Source: Pseudopedobacter saltans
GTDB lineage: Bacteria > Bacteroidota > Bacteroidia > Chitinophagales > Chitinophagaceae
Length of the DNA stretch: 5,572 nt
Direction: 5' to 3'
NCBI GenBank assembly: GCA_003241175.1
Contig: QFOI01000248.1
Location: forward strand, 1 to 5,572
The translations under genes were made by a program, and so were the position numbers. The notes below the pieces were generated by a model that saw only the letters and a program-made list of their open reading frames with translations, was not told the origin of the DNA and searched no databases. This document shows, one piece after another, positions 1 to 5,572 of the stretch. Each line of letters starts with the position of its first letter. The first letter of the stretch is position 1.

Positions 1-2
1 AT

Positions 3-962
3 ATGCTGACTCCAAAAGCAATTGGACAGCAACTAATTTCCATATTGTTTTTCACTTTTTTCTTTTTTATAACAACCAATACCTATTACTATGCGGGTAT
101 TTTAAAAAAGAAGACAAAACACTATCTTTTTTATGGTCTTGTTTTCCTCTTACTATTCATTGCTTACAGTCTATTGACAAATATCATCTATCCCGACTAT
201 ACGGAGAAAAGCAAGAAAATATTCGGAGAAAAAAGTCTTTTGTTTTTTACGATTTTAGGAATTCTCATTTGGGTTGTGATGATATTATTAATAGTTGTAT
301 ATGCGCTATCCACTGCAAAAACAAAAGACGAAAAGTCACGCAATCAAAAGTTATTGGAACGCAATAGCCAACTAGAAATCGAAAAACTCAGAGCAGAATA
401 CAATTTCTTAAAGGCGCAGATCAATCCACATTTCATGCACAATTCCTTAAATTTTCTTTACTCTAAGTCTCTTCCCTACTCTCCCGAGTTGTCCGAAGGG
501 CTCCTTACGATTTCGGAAATCATGCGATATGCATTGATGAATGACGCCAACAGCGATGGTCTTGTATTGCTTTCAAAGGAAGTGGAACATATCCGAAACA
601 TTATCAAAATGAATCAATTGAGATTCGAAAATCAGCTAAATATTGTTTTTGGCATAAAAGGAAACATTAATGGCGTAAGAGTTGTTCCACTTGTATTGAT
701 AACAATCTTAGAAAATGCTTTTAAACATGGTGACATCCGAAGTACCAACTATCCTTTGTCTATATCGCTCGTAATTGATGATAACATATCTTTTAGTTGT
801 TTTAATAAAAAGAAAATAGGACCTAAAGAACTTTCTTTCGGCATTGGCATCAATAATACGAAACAGCGCTTAGAAATGCTGTACCAAGGCAACGCGAAAT
901 TGGAAATAAAAGATGGTACAGAAACTTATTTGATCACACTACAACTACCATTAAAAAAATGA
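3..962 (+). CDS. LytS/YehU-type sensor histidine kinase (His_kinase family), probably 5' partial
   Basis: Membrane sensor kinase that should autophosphorylate on His and pass the phosphate to the regulator encoded next. Seen: three hydrophobic segments at about residues 10-31, 41-62 and 79-102, a charged, probably coiled-coil linker (about 107-135), then the PF06580 signature QINPHF with the likely phospho-acceptor His143. The ATP-binding N-box is ENAFKHG (237-243) and a glycine box GIGINN lies at 280-285, followed by the usual KQRLEMLY. Kinases of this family in Bacteroidota usually have four helices before the linker. Here the first visible helix, followed by a lysine-rich turn, looks like the family's second. 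The ATG at position 3 may therefore be an internal Met, with the true start left of the window (inference). The stop overlaps the downstream regulator start by 4 bp (ATGA), which implies translational coupling. No ligand-binding domain is visible, so the stimulus is unknown. Confidence 0.93.
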   Translation: MLTPKAIGQQLISILFFTFFFFITTNTYYYAGILKKKTKHYLFYGLVFLLLFIAYSLLTNIIYPDYTEKSKKIFGEKSLLFFTILGILIWVVMILLIVVYALSTAKTKDEKSRNQKLLERNSQLEIEKLRAEYNFLKAQINPHFMHNSLNFLYSKSLPYSPELSEGLLTISEIMRYALMNDANSDGLVLLSKEVEHIRNIIKMNQLRFENQLNIVFGIKGNINGVRVVPLVLITILENAFKHGDIRSTNYPLSISLVIDDNISFSCFNKKKIGPKELSFGIGINNTKQRLEMLYQGNAKLEIKDGTETYLITLQLPLKK

Positions 963-1678
963 TCAACGCAATAATAATAGATGACGAAAAAGCGGCAATA
1001 GACGTTATTGAATTTTACCTTAAACAAACACTTTTCATTCATCATGTTGGAAGTTTTACAAATCCTCTCAATGCACTACAAAAAGTAGCAGAAGAGAAAA
1101 TAGATCTCATTTTCTTGGACATTCAGATGCCGGAAATAAGCGGCATGGACTTTATAAAAGCTATAAACGGGAAAAGCAAAGTAATATTAACTACAGCCTA
1201 TTCAGAATTCGCAGTGGAAGGGTTTGAATTAGACGTTTTAGATTACTTATTGAAACCAATCTCACTGCCACGTTTTCTAAAAGCGACACAAAGAGCAGTC
1301 AACATTATACAACCCATGCAAAATTCTCTGTCAGAGACAAGTATTGACGATGATTTTATCCTAGTCAAAACAGAACAAAAAGGCAAACTATTGAAAATAA
1401 TGCTTAATGAAATTGACTATATTGAAGGAATGAAAAACTATGTTTCCATTGTACATCAACATCAAAAAACGTTAGCACTACTTAATCTAAAAGATCTAGA
1501 AACAAGACTCCCGTCTAAATACTTCATGCGTATCCATAAATCTTATATTGTATCCTTGGCTGCAATCAGGATGATAGAGCAGGATGAGGTATTCTTAAAA
1601 GACTATAAAGAAAACATTTATGTCGGAGAAAGTTATAAAAAGCAACTCATGGAAACTTTTAAAAACAAAATGATTTAA
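959..1678 (+). CDS. LytTR-family response regulator (REC + LytTR DNA-binding domain)
   Basis: Cytoplasmic transcription factor partnered with the kinase immediately upstream. The receiver domain covers about residues 1-118: acidic pocket Asp8/Asp9, phospho-acceptor Asp54 in FLDIQMPEISG, the switch Thr79 in LTTAY, Tyr96 and the conserved Lys99-Pro100. A short linker leads to a C-terminal LytTR domain (about 132-236) with the typical FMRIHKSYIV block (189-198), a fold that binds direct-repeat sites through beta strands. The 239-residue length is normal and the gene looks intact. The ATG start is fixed by the 4-bp overlap with the kinase stop. The gene ends at a TAA that overlaps the stop codon of the convergent permease. 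No LytTR target site could be identified in the window, so its regulon is unknown. Confidence 0.96.
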   Translation: MINAIIIDDEKAAIDVIEFYLKQTLFIHHVGSFTNPLNALQKVAEEKIDLIFLDIQMPEISGMDFIKAINGKSKVILTTAYSEFAVEGFELDVLDYLLKPISLPRFLKATQRAVNIIQPMQNSLSETSIDDDFILVKTEQKGKLLKIMLNEIDYIEGMKNYVSIVHQHQKTLALLNLKDLETRLPSKYFMRIHKSYIVSLAAIRMIEQDEVFLKDYKENIYVGESYKKQLMETFKNKMI

Positions 1679-3132
1679 GAGCGGGTATTTTCTTTTTTTG
1701 AATACCATTTTACTATAAGATAAAAAATGTAAAGAAGTACAATCCATATAGGCATCAATTCCACTGACATTTTCAATCCTGTCAACCACATCAAAGCCAT
1801 GATTCCCAATAAGAAAACAAGGCATATATAGTTACTGAGTCGATATAGAAAAGACGGAAATTTTGTTTTGGTAGATGTATGAGCAGATTTAAATTTTAGA
1901 TGCGTGTAGCTAATCATGATCCAATTGATCACCAACGCTGACACCACAAGTGACATCAATATACCTAATGCCTTTTCAGGTATTAATTTGTTTACCACAA
2001 TACATATGGCAGCGAAGATAGCAGAAACCAAAATTGCGCGAATGGGCACATGATTTTTGTTGAGCCTAGATAAAAACCTTGGAGCGTTCCCTTGCTCTGC
2101 CAATCCAAACAACATCCTACTATTGCTGTAAACACTACTATTGTATACAGATAACGCTGCAGTCAATACAATTATGTTCAGAGCATTGGCAATTAACTTT
2201 GTAAAAAAAATAGTATGTCCAAACAAGTGAAATTCAAATCCATTCAGTTTTTCAAAAACCATTACAAACGGACTACTTTCTCCCGTAATGTTTGCCCAAG
2301 GAGAAAGAGAAAAAAGTATGATCAATGCTCCCACATAGAAAATCAGAATGCGATAAATAACTTGATTTGTTGCTTTTGGAATATTTTTTTCCGGATGTTC
2401 GGCCTCTGCAGCGGTAATTCCAACCAATTCCAATCCACCAAAGGAAAACATGATCAATGCCATAGCCGAAAGCAATCCTTGATAATTTCCATTGACATCC
2501 TTACTTAACCATCCCTTCGGGAAAAATCCGCCATTATTCCAGAGGTTCGTAATAGTTGCACTATCACCCCCAGTCCCACTTACCAATAAATATGTACCAA
2601 AAACAATCATCGCCAATATGGCAACTACTTTTATGATAGAAAACCAGAATTCGGCCTCTCCATACACTTTGACAGAAGCAAGATTCAAAGCATTGATGAC
2701 TACAAAAAAGAAAGTACTAGATACCCAAAGAGGTATCTCCGGCCACCAAAATTGAACATAAACACCAATCGCCGTCAGCTCCGACATACTAACTAGGATG
2801 TACAACATCCAGTAATTCCAACCAGACGCAAAGCCTGCGAAACCACCCCAATACTTATATGCAAAATGGCTAAAACTACCGGAAACAGGTTCTTCAACAA
2901 CCATTTCGGCCAGTTGACGCATGATGAAAAATGCAATAATTCCCGCAAATGCATATCCCAAAATAACGGAGGGTCCTGCCAATACTGCTGCTGGACCAAT
3001 ACCTAAAAACAATCCGGTGCCAATTGCACCACCTAACGCGATTAACTGAATATGACGATTTGCCAATCCTCTCTTCAACTGTTTGTCATCTTGATTTTCC
3101 AATATTCGATATTTTAAGATCCCGAACCTCAA
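1675..3132 (-). CDS. APC-superfamily amino-acid permease, AroP/PheP-like
   Basis: Predicted inner-membrane proton-driven amino-acid importer of the AAT family (TC 2.A.3.1). Seen: about 12 hydrophobic segments, the signature GAIGTGLFLG (35-44), then EMVVEEPVSGSFSHFAYKYW (77-96), GWNYWML (104-110), FSFGGLELVGITAAEAEHPE (229-248) and SVYNSSVYSNSRMLFGLAEQ (328-347). From memory these blocks are very close to E. coli AroP and PheP, so an aromatic substrate is the best guess, but other members of this family carry other amino acids. Relative to AroP there is a longer loop at about 298-312. The start is unclear: there is no ATG near the N-terminus. The TTG at 3132 gives 485 residues. A TTG at 3102 gives MENQDDKQLKRGL, closer to the AroP N-terminus, and may be the real start. 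The frame stays open upstream to a stop at 3241-3243. The stop overlaps that of the convergent response regulator. Confidence 0.95.
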   Translation of the reverse strand: MRFGILKYRILENQDDKQLKRGLANRHIQLIALGGAIGTGLFLGIGPAAVLAGPSVILGYAFAGIIAFFIMRQLAEMVVEEPVSGSFSHFAYKYWGGFAGFASGWNYWMLYILVSMSELTAIGVYVQFWWPEIPLWVSSTFFFVVINALNLASVKVYGEAEFWFSIIKVVAILAMIVFGTYLLVSGTGGDSATITNLWNNGGFFPKGWLSKDVNGNYQGLLSAMALIMFSFGGLELVGITAAEAEHPEKNIPKATNQVIYRILIFYVGALIILFSLSPWANITGESSPFVMVFEKLNGFEFHLFGHTIFFTKLIANALNIIVLTAALSVYNSSVYSNSRMLFGLAEQGNAPRFLSRLNKNHVPIRAILVSAIFAAICIVVNKLIPEKALGILMSLVVSALVINWIMISYTHLKFKSAHTSTKTKFPSFLYRLSNYICLVFLLGIMALMWLTGLKMSVELMPIWIVLLYIFYLIVKWYSKKENTRS

Positions 3133-3194
3133 AACAACGTTCGGAGCAGTAAAAATAGGTATTGTACTGATATTTTTTTCATTAACGATTCTTA

Positions 3195-3222
3195 CATATT
3201 TAGAAAATTTGGAGAAATCAAA
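3195..3222 (-). promoter_or_regulatory. candidate Bacteroidota-type promoter for the permease
   Basis: On the minus strand, TTTG (3219-3222) is followed after 16 bases by TAAATATG (3195-3202). These resemble the -33 (TTTG) and -7 (TAnnTTTG) elements of the Bacteroidota primary sigma factor. The -7 box matches 5 of its 6 fixed positions, but the spacing is shorter than the usual 17-23. It lies just upstream of the permease and its short upstream reading frame. The region is very AT-rich, so a chance match is quite possible. Confidence 0.22.
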
Positions 3223-3274
3223 TAGATTTAAAAGAAAAAACTAAATTGTGCCTTGTAGATTCAAAACAAATACC

Positions 3275-3832
3275 ATGAAAAAAATCATATTGATGACGTT
3301 ATTGGCTACTTTCTTTTTTGCCTGCAAAAACAGTTCTAGTATCAATGCCGAAGAAGCGGGAAGAGTAGTTACCACTTATTTAAAAGGAAACCCAGAATTT
3401 AAAACTACCAAATTTGATTTTGGTGAATTGAAGTTTAATAGCAAGAAAGAATATGCTGAACTAGAAAATTATCGTCAACTGGCTAGTGAAGGCTACATCA
3501 CGCTAAATCTATTAAGTGCAAAAAAGAAATTCCTATCTAAAGATAGCAGCTTTACCTACAGTGCGAAACTCACTCAAAAAGCTAGTGAGTACGTTCTCAA
3601 ACAAGACGCAAACAATGCAACCGTAAAAGCCGTGACCTATGAACTTACAGAGGAAAAGCCTGTTGACTTCTCCAAAGTAAATGATGCGATAGCGAAAGTT
3701 ACGGTATCTCTTAAAAAAATGAATACTCCTTTTGTCCTATTTCAAAAAAATCCGCAAGACAACAGTGAGTTTTTAACCAAAACTTACAAACTGAAATATG
3801 ATAAAGAAGAAGGCTGGAAAGTGAAGAACTAG
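3275..3832 (+). CDS. predicted lipoprotein of unknown function
   Basis: I do not recognise a family. The ATG at 3275 gives 185 residues with a clear lipoprotein signal: MKK, a hydrophobic core (residues 4-15), then a lipobox-like FFAC with the lipidated Cys at 17, followed by KNSSS. It should be exported and anchored in the membrane, probably the outer membrane or the periplasmic face. A GTG at 3248 in the same frame would put nine polar residues before the signal peptide, so I prefer the ATG. The mature part is lysine-rich and mixed alpha/beta in look, with no Cys other than the anchor and no recognisable catalytic motif. It ends in YKLKYDKEEGWKVKN, a pattern common at the end of small secreted beta-sheet domains. 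It stands alone, divergent from the permease and convergent with the hydroxylase gene, 31 bp from that gene's end. Confidence 0.8.
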   Translation: MKKIILMTLLATFFFACKNSSSINAEEAGRVVTTYLKGNPEFKTTKFDFGELKFNSKKEYAELENYRQLASEGYITLNLLSAKKKFLSKDSSFTYSAKLTQKASEYVLKQDANNATVKAVTYELTEEKPVDFSKVNDAIAKVTVSLKKMNTPFVLFQKNPQDNSEFLTKTYKLKYDKEEGWKVKN

Positions 3833-3834
3833 AA

Positions 3835-3865
3835 AGTGTTAACGAAGTAATCTTATTAAAACACT
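3835..3865. terminator. candidate bidirectional terminator between convergent genes
   Basis: AGTGTT (3835-3840) and AACACT (3860-3865) are perfect inverted arms. Inside them GTAA and TTAT can pair around a TC loop with one G-U pair, separated from the outer stem by an unpaired region. A run of six T (3872-3877) follows on the plus strand after six other bases. It sits just after the lipoprotein stop, and its right arm overlaps the stop codon of the convergent hydroxylase gene. The stem is weak and the T run is displaced, so the call is tentative. Confidence 0.33.
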
Positions 3866-4571
3866 ATTCAGTTTTTTGAAAAGTCTTAAAAAGTCTATCC
3901 CAAATAGAAGTATAAAAACCAAAATTTTTGGATTCGTCAAGGTGATGATTGTGGTGAAAGTTAGTCGTTCCAACAAAAAAATGTTCAGTCCATTTTGGAA
4001 AAAATTCGCGGTTGAGATGCCCAACCGTGCCCCAAATTAAGTTAACAAAAAGATAGATAACTATAGAATAGAAACTGAAATCCCACAACATAAAAACAAC
4101 AATCATCATCAACCCGAAACCTAACGTTTCAAATGGATGCAATACAAACAAACTTAGATAATTGGTACTTGTATGCTCGTGATGTTTTCGATGCAAAATT
4201 TTATACACAAAAGAAATATGTGCCGCATAATGAAAAGCATACATTAAAAGATCCATTATCAATACAATAGCCAATGTCTCAAAAATCACTAACAATAGTG
4301 TTGAATTCTGGTAAAGAGCAATCCAACCCATTTTCCAACAATAAACACCTAATAACATTATCACCGTATTCAAAAAAACGGTAAGAAAACTTAAAAAAAA
4401 ATCATCTTTGGTTACGGGATGATCGTTTTTCTGTATTTTGCTTTTGTGGCATATCCTGTCAATAACTTTATACAATCCAATAGAAAAAAGATATAAAAAA
4501 ATATTGGTGAACAAACTAAAGATTAGCCATTCAATCCACGAAAACTTGTCAAAATATAATAATAGACTCAA
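3864..4571 (-). CDS. fatty acid hydroxylase / sterol desaturase-superfamily membrane enzyme
   Basis: Integral-membrane di-iron oxygenase of the PF04116 family, which uses O2 and reducing power to hydroxylate or desaturate lipids. Counted from the TTG at 4571 it has 235 residues and four to five hydrophobic stretches. The histidine clusters are all present: HYAAH (114-118), HRKHHEH (127-133), His185 in GHLNREF, and HHNHH (206-210). The typical end NFGFYTSIWDRLFKT follows at 217-230. The substrate cannot be read from sequence; bacterial relatives act on fatty acids, sterols, carotenoids or sphingolipid-like chains. It lies 24 bp after the endonuclease V-like gene on the same strand. No ATG exists in frame near the N-terminus. 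An ATG at 4603, overlapping the upstream stop, reads MDSFDFLKYFF and then a stop at a run of eight T. One extra T would join it to this frame as a 246-residue protein. The true start is thus either TTG or a frameshifted ATG. Confidence 0.9.
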   Translation of the reverse strand: MSLLLYFDKFSWIEWLIFSLFTNIFLYLFSIGLYKVIDRICHKSKIQKNDHPVTKDDFFLSFLTVFLNTVIMLLGVYCWKMGWIALYQNSTLLLVIFETLAIVLIMDLLMYAFHYAAHISFVYKILHRKHHEHTSTNYLSLFVLHPFETLGFGLMMIVVFMLWDFSFYSIVIYLFVNLIWGTVGHLNREFFPKWTEHFFVGTTNFHHNHHLDESKNFGFYTSIWDRLFKTFQKTE

Positions 4572-4595
4572 AAAAAATATTTTAAAAAATCAAAG

Positions 4596-5105
4596 CTATC
4601 CATCTTTTTCTTTAGTCAACCTATCTAATTCTTTTAATAGTGTTGGCATTCGAAAATCACCATGCATACTTTTTACGAATTGGGTAGCAACATCCAAATC
4701 CATACCTATTGCAGTGATGTATAGAGGATTTTTACTTGAACCTCTTAACAACTCTCTTTTGTAATGCACAAGACTCAAGAAATCTGTTTTGGCAACACCA
4801 ATAACTGGAATTTTTCCATCAAGTTCTTTATATAAATAACCTCCAAGTCCTAGTTTTCCAATATCATTTAAATAAACAAAACCATCTACAACAATAGCTT
4901 CAATTCTGTCAATATTGATTTTAGAAAGTAAACTAAGAATACAAGGCAATTCTCGCTTATAAAACTCACCTGGAACATATTCAGCAACGCCTTCTTTCAT
5001 TTCTGAAAAAATTTCAAATCCAGAAAACGATTCCCATTCAGTAAAAGCCAAACTTATTGTTTTCGCTTTATCTCCAATATAATAGGTGTCGAAACATAAA
5101 ATCAT
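4596..5105 (-). CDS. compact endonuclease V-like protein (deoxyinosine-specific nuclease family)
   Basis: Resembles endonuclease V (nfi, PF04493), which nicks DNA one base 3' of deoxyinosine formed by adenine deamination; some members act on inosine in RNA. Seen: Asp6 in LCFDTYY, EYVPGEFYKRE (42-52) matching the PYIPGxLxFRE block with Tyr43 at the wedge position and Glu52, Asp74 in IVVDG, and Lys106 in IGVAK. Spacings of 46 and 22 residues between Asp6, Glu52 and Asp74 agree with the known metal-binding Asp-Glu-Asp triad. NPLYITAIG (126-134) and FRMPTLLKELD (151-161) match the C-terminal part. At 169 residues it is shorter than the roughly 220 of E. coli, mainly at the N-terminus, which begins at the first catalytic strand. 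Several residues usual near the active site differ: VDGHG reads VDGFV and the GHRVS-like segment reads GMDLD. The ATG start at 5105 is clear. The gene ends 24 bp before the hydroxylase TTG. Confidence 0.88.
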   Translation of the reverse strand: MILCFDTYYIGDKAKTISLAFTEWESFSGFEIFSEMKEGVAEYVPGEFYKRELPCILSLLSKINIDRIEAIVVDGFVYLNDIGKLGLGGYLYKELDGKIPVIGVAKTDFLSLVHYKRELLRGSSKNPLYITAIGMDLDVATQFVKSMHGDFRMPTLLKELDRLTKEKDG

Positions 5106-5118
5106 TACTAATTAGTAA
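5105..5118. repeat. perfect 14-bp palindrome at the endonuclease V start codon
   Basis: TTACTAATTAGTAA is its own reverse complement and touches the first base of the ATG of the endonuclease V-like gene. Its half-site TTACTAA recurs at 5178 and 5195. The position would suit an operator acting on translation or transcription start, but the composition is AT-rich and no regulator is known. Confidence 0.45.
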
Positions 5119-5127
5119 AAAATAAAT

Positions 5128-5135
5128 TAAAGATA
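5128..5135 (-). promoter_or_regulatory. candidate -7 element for the endonuclease V/hydroxylase pair
   Basis: On the minus strand TATCTTTA matches the Bacteroidota -7 consensus TAnnTTTG at 5 of 6 fixed positions and lies 22 bp before the start codon. No convincing TTTG or TTG -33 element is found 17-23 bp further upstream, so support is weak. Confidence 0.2.
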
Positions 5136-5148
5136 ATTACATTAATTG

Positions 5149-5164
5149 ATATACACATGTATAT
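5149..5164. repeat. 16-bp dyad in the spacer upstream of endonuclease V
   Basis: ATATACA (5149-5155) and TGTATAT (5158-5164) are exact inverted arms around a CA spacer. It lies 44 bp upstream of the endonuclease V start, just upstream of the candidate -7 element, a position compatible with a dimeric regulator site. The low-complexity AT content makes chance occurrence plausible. Confidence 0.35.
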
Positions 5165-5177
5165 TGACAGTACATGA

Positions 5178-5204
5178 TTACTAACAAGCTATGTTTACTA
5201 ACAA
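5178..5204. repeat. direct repeat TTACTAACAA, two copies with 17-bp periodicity
   Basis: TTACTAACAA occurs exactly at 5178-5187 and 5195-5204. The first seven bases are the same as the half-site of the palindrome at 5105-5118, so this heptamer appears three times on the plus strand and once inverted within 100 bp. The rest of the 150-bp spacer (5106-5255) shows no reading frame or RNA gene I can support. Confidence 0.45.
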
Positions 5205-5239
5205 AAGATGCCAATCTAAATTAGTCATAACATATAAAA

Positions 5240-5267
5240 TATCCGAGCTAGAATCCTAGCTCAGATA
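5240..5267 (-). terminator. hairpin terminator of the right-edge gene
   Basis: GAGCTAG (5245-5251) and CTAGCTC (5256-5262) form a perfect 7-bp stem around a four-base loop. TATC (5240-5243) and GATA (5264-5267) extend it by four pairs beyond one C/A mismatch. Read on the minus strand the stem is followed by ATTTTATATG, a short T-rich tail. The TAG stop of the right-edge gene (5256-5258) lies within the stem. It should end transcription of that gene before the endonuclease V promoter region. Confidence 0.6.
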
Positions 5268-5572
5268 ATATTTCTCTTTAACTGCATAATTATAGTCCTC
5301 CAAAACTATTTCCAGTTTTGGATTAGGTCCAAATTTAGAAATATTTAGATTCTGTAATTTTAGCAAATAATCTTTTAAAACTTTTAAAATTGGATCTCGT
5401 TGTTCAAGAGCGATAGTTTTTTTTTCATTACTGTTACGTTTTTGATCGATGCTATTTTCTAGTAAATCAATCAGTTCATTACTTTGTACAAATTGATTAC
5501 GTAATTTCAAAATATCTAATTCTGGCATTATATTTTGCGAAGCTAATTCTGCGGATAACAAACCTCTAATCG
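5256..5572 (-). CDS. 3' end of an unrecognised protein, cut by the window edge
   Basis: The frame is open from a TAG at 5256-5258 to the right edge and continues upstream of the TTG at 5561 (…IRGLLSAEL…). The visible 105 residues are therefore most likely the C-terminus of a longer protein, though a short protein beginning at an internal Met or TTG cannot be excluded. The segment is hydrophilic, rich in Leu, Lys, Asn and Glu, and predicted by eye to be mostly helical. ELDILKLRNQFVQSNELIDL and the following KVLKDYLLKLQNL have heptad-like leucines, which suggests coiled coil. There is no signal peptide, membrane helix, Cys/His cluster or nuclease motif in what remains. It ends KEKYYLS within a terminator hairpin. 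I cannot assign a family or function. Confidence 0.62.
   Translation of the reverse strand, partial: IRGLLSAELASQNIMPELDILKLRNQFVQSNELIDLLENSIDQKRNSNEKKTIALEQRDPILKVLKDYLLKLQNLNISKFGPNPKLEIVLEDYNYAVKEKYYLS

Noticed and set aside
3..5. ATG at position 3 as the definite kinase start
   Set aside because: Only three membrane helices are visible where the family usually has four, so the gene probably begins left of the window; kept as the window-limited start only.
2215..2755. Two plus-strand open frames within the permease gene
   Set aside because: They are antisense to a well-conserved transporter and their translations show no domain-like pattern; explained as shadows.
3173..3179. Run of seven A (minus strand) in the short frame before the permease as a phase-variable tract
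   Set aside because: Shifting there does not create a better permease N-terminus; the AroP-like start lies downstream in any case.
3248..3274. GTG start for the lipoprotein
   Set aside because: It would place polar residues before a textbook lipoprotein signal beginning at ATG 3275.
3864..4571. Specific naming of the hydroxylase as a carotenoid or sterol enzyme
   Set aside because: The histidine clusters are shared across the whole superfamily and no carotenoid, sterol or sphingolipid gene is nearby to decide the substrate.
4438..4764. Plus-strand frame of about 108 codons opposite the hydroxylase and endonuclease V genes
   Set aside because: It spans the ends of two recognised opposite-strand genes and has no family resemblance; shadow of AT-rich coding DNA.
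5106..5255. CRISPR array or mobile-element end in the repeat-bearing spacer
   Set aside because: The repeats are only 7-10 bp, too few and too short for CRISPR, and there is no transposase or terminal inverted repeat pair.

Overview
The window looks like chromosomal DNA of a Bacteroidota bacterium, most likely of the Sphingobacteriaceae/Flavobacteriia kind. The signs are low GC, AT-rich spacers, weak or absent Shine-Dalgarno sequences, a His_kinase (PF06580)/LytTR regulator pair of the sort common in that phylum, a short lipoprotein and a compact endonuclease V. The genus call is inference; there is no rRNA, tRNA, IS element or CRISPR array here.

Layout. (1) 1-1678, plus strand: a membrane sensor histidine kinase, probably missing its first membrane helix beyond the window edge, overlaps a LytTR response regulator by 4 bp (ATGA). 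Together they form a LytS/LytR (YehU/YehT)-type two-component operon. (2) 1675-3132, minus strand: an AroP/PheP-like amino-acid permease, convergent with the regulator; the two stop codons share a palindromic TTAA. (3) 3275-3832, plus strand: a small predicted lipoprotein of unknown function, divergent from the permease across an AT-rich spacer. (4) 3864-5105, minus strand: a compact endonuclease V-like gene followed directly by a fatty acid hydroxylase/sterol desaturase-family membrane enzyme, probably co-transcribed. (5) 5106-5255: a spacer with several dyads and repeats, ending in a strong hairpin that carries the stop codon of (6), the 3' end of an unrecognised gene on the minus strand that runs off the right edge.

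The genes do not form one obvious pathway. The two-component pair is a unit, and the endonuclease V/hydroxylase pair is a positional unit with no obvious biochemical link. The signal most worth checking is at the hydroxylase start. An ATG overlaps the end of the endonuclease V gene and reads eleven codons into a run of eight T, where it is one base out of frame with the hydroxylase. A one-base slip or insertion in that run would produce a natural N-terminus. This could be phase variation, -1 slippage or a sequencing error. Second, the permease is preceded by a 17-codon hydrophobic reading frame whose stop overlaps the farthest-upstream TTG start. Third, the spacer upstream of endonuclease V holds repeated TTACTAA heptamers, one pair forming a perfect 14-bp palindrome against the start codon.
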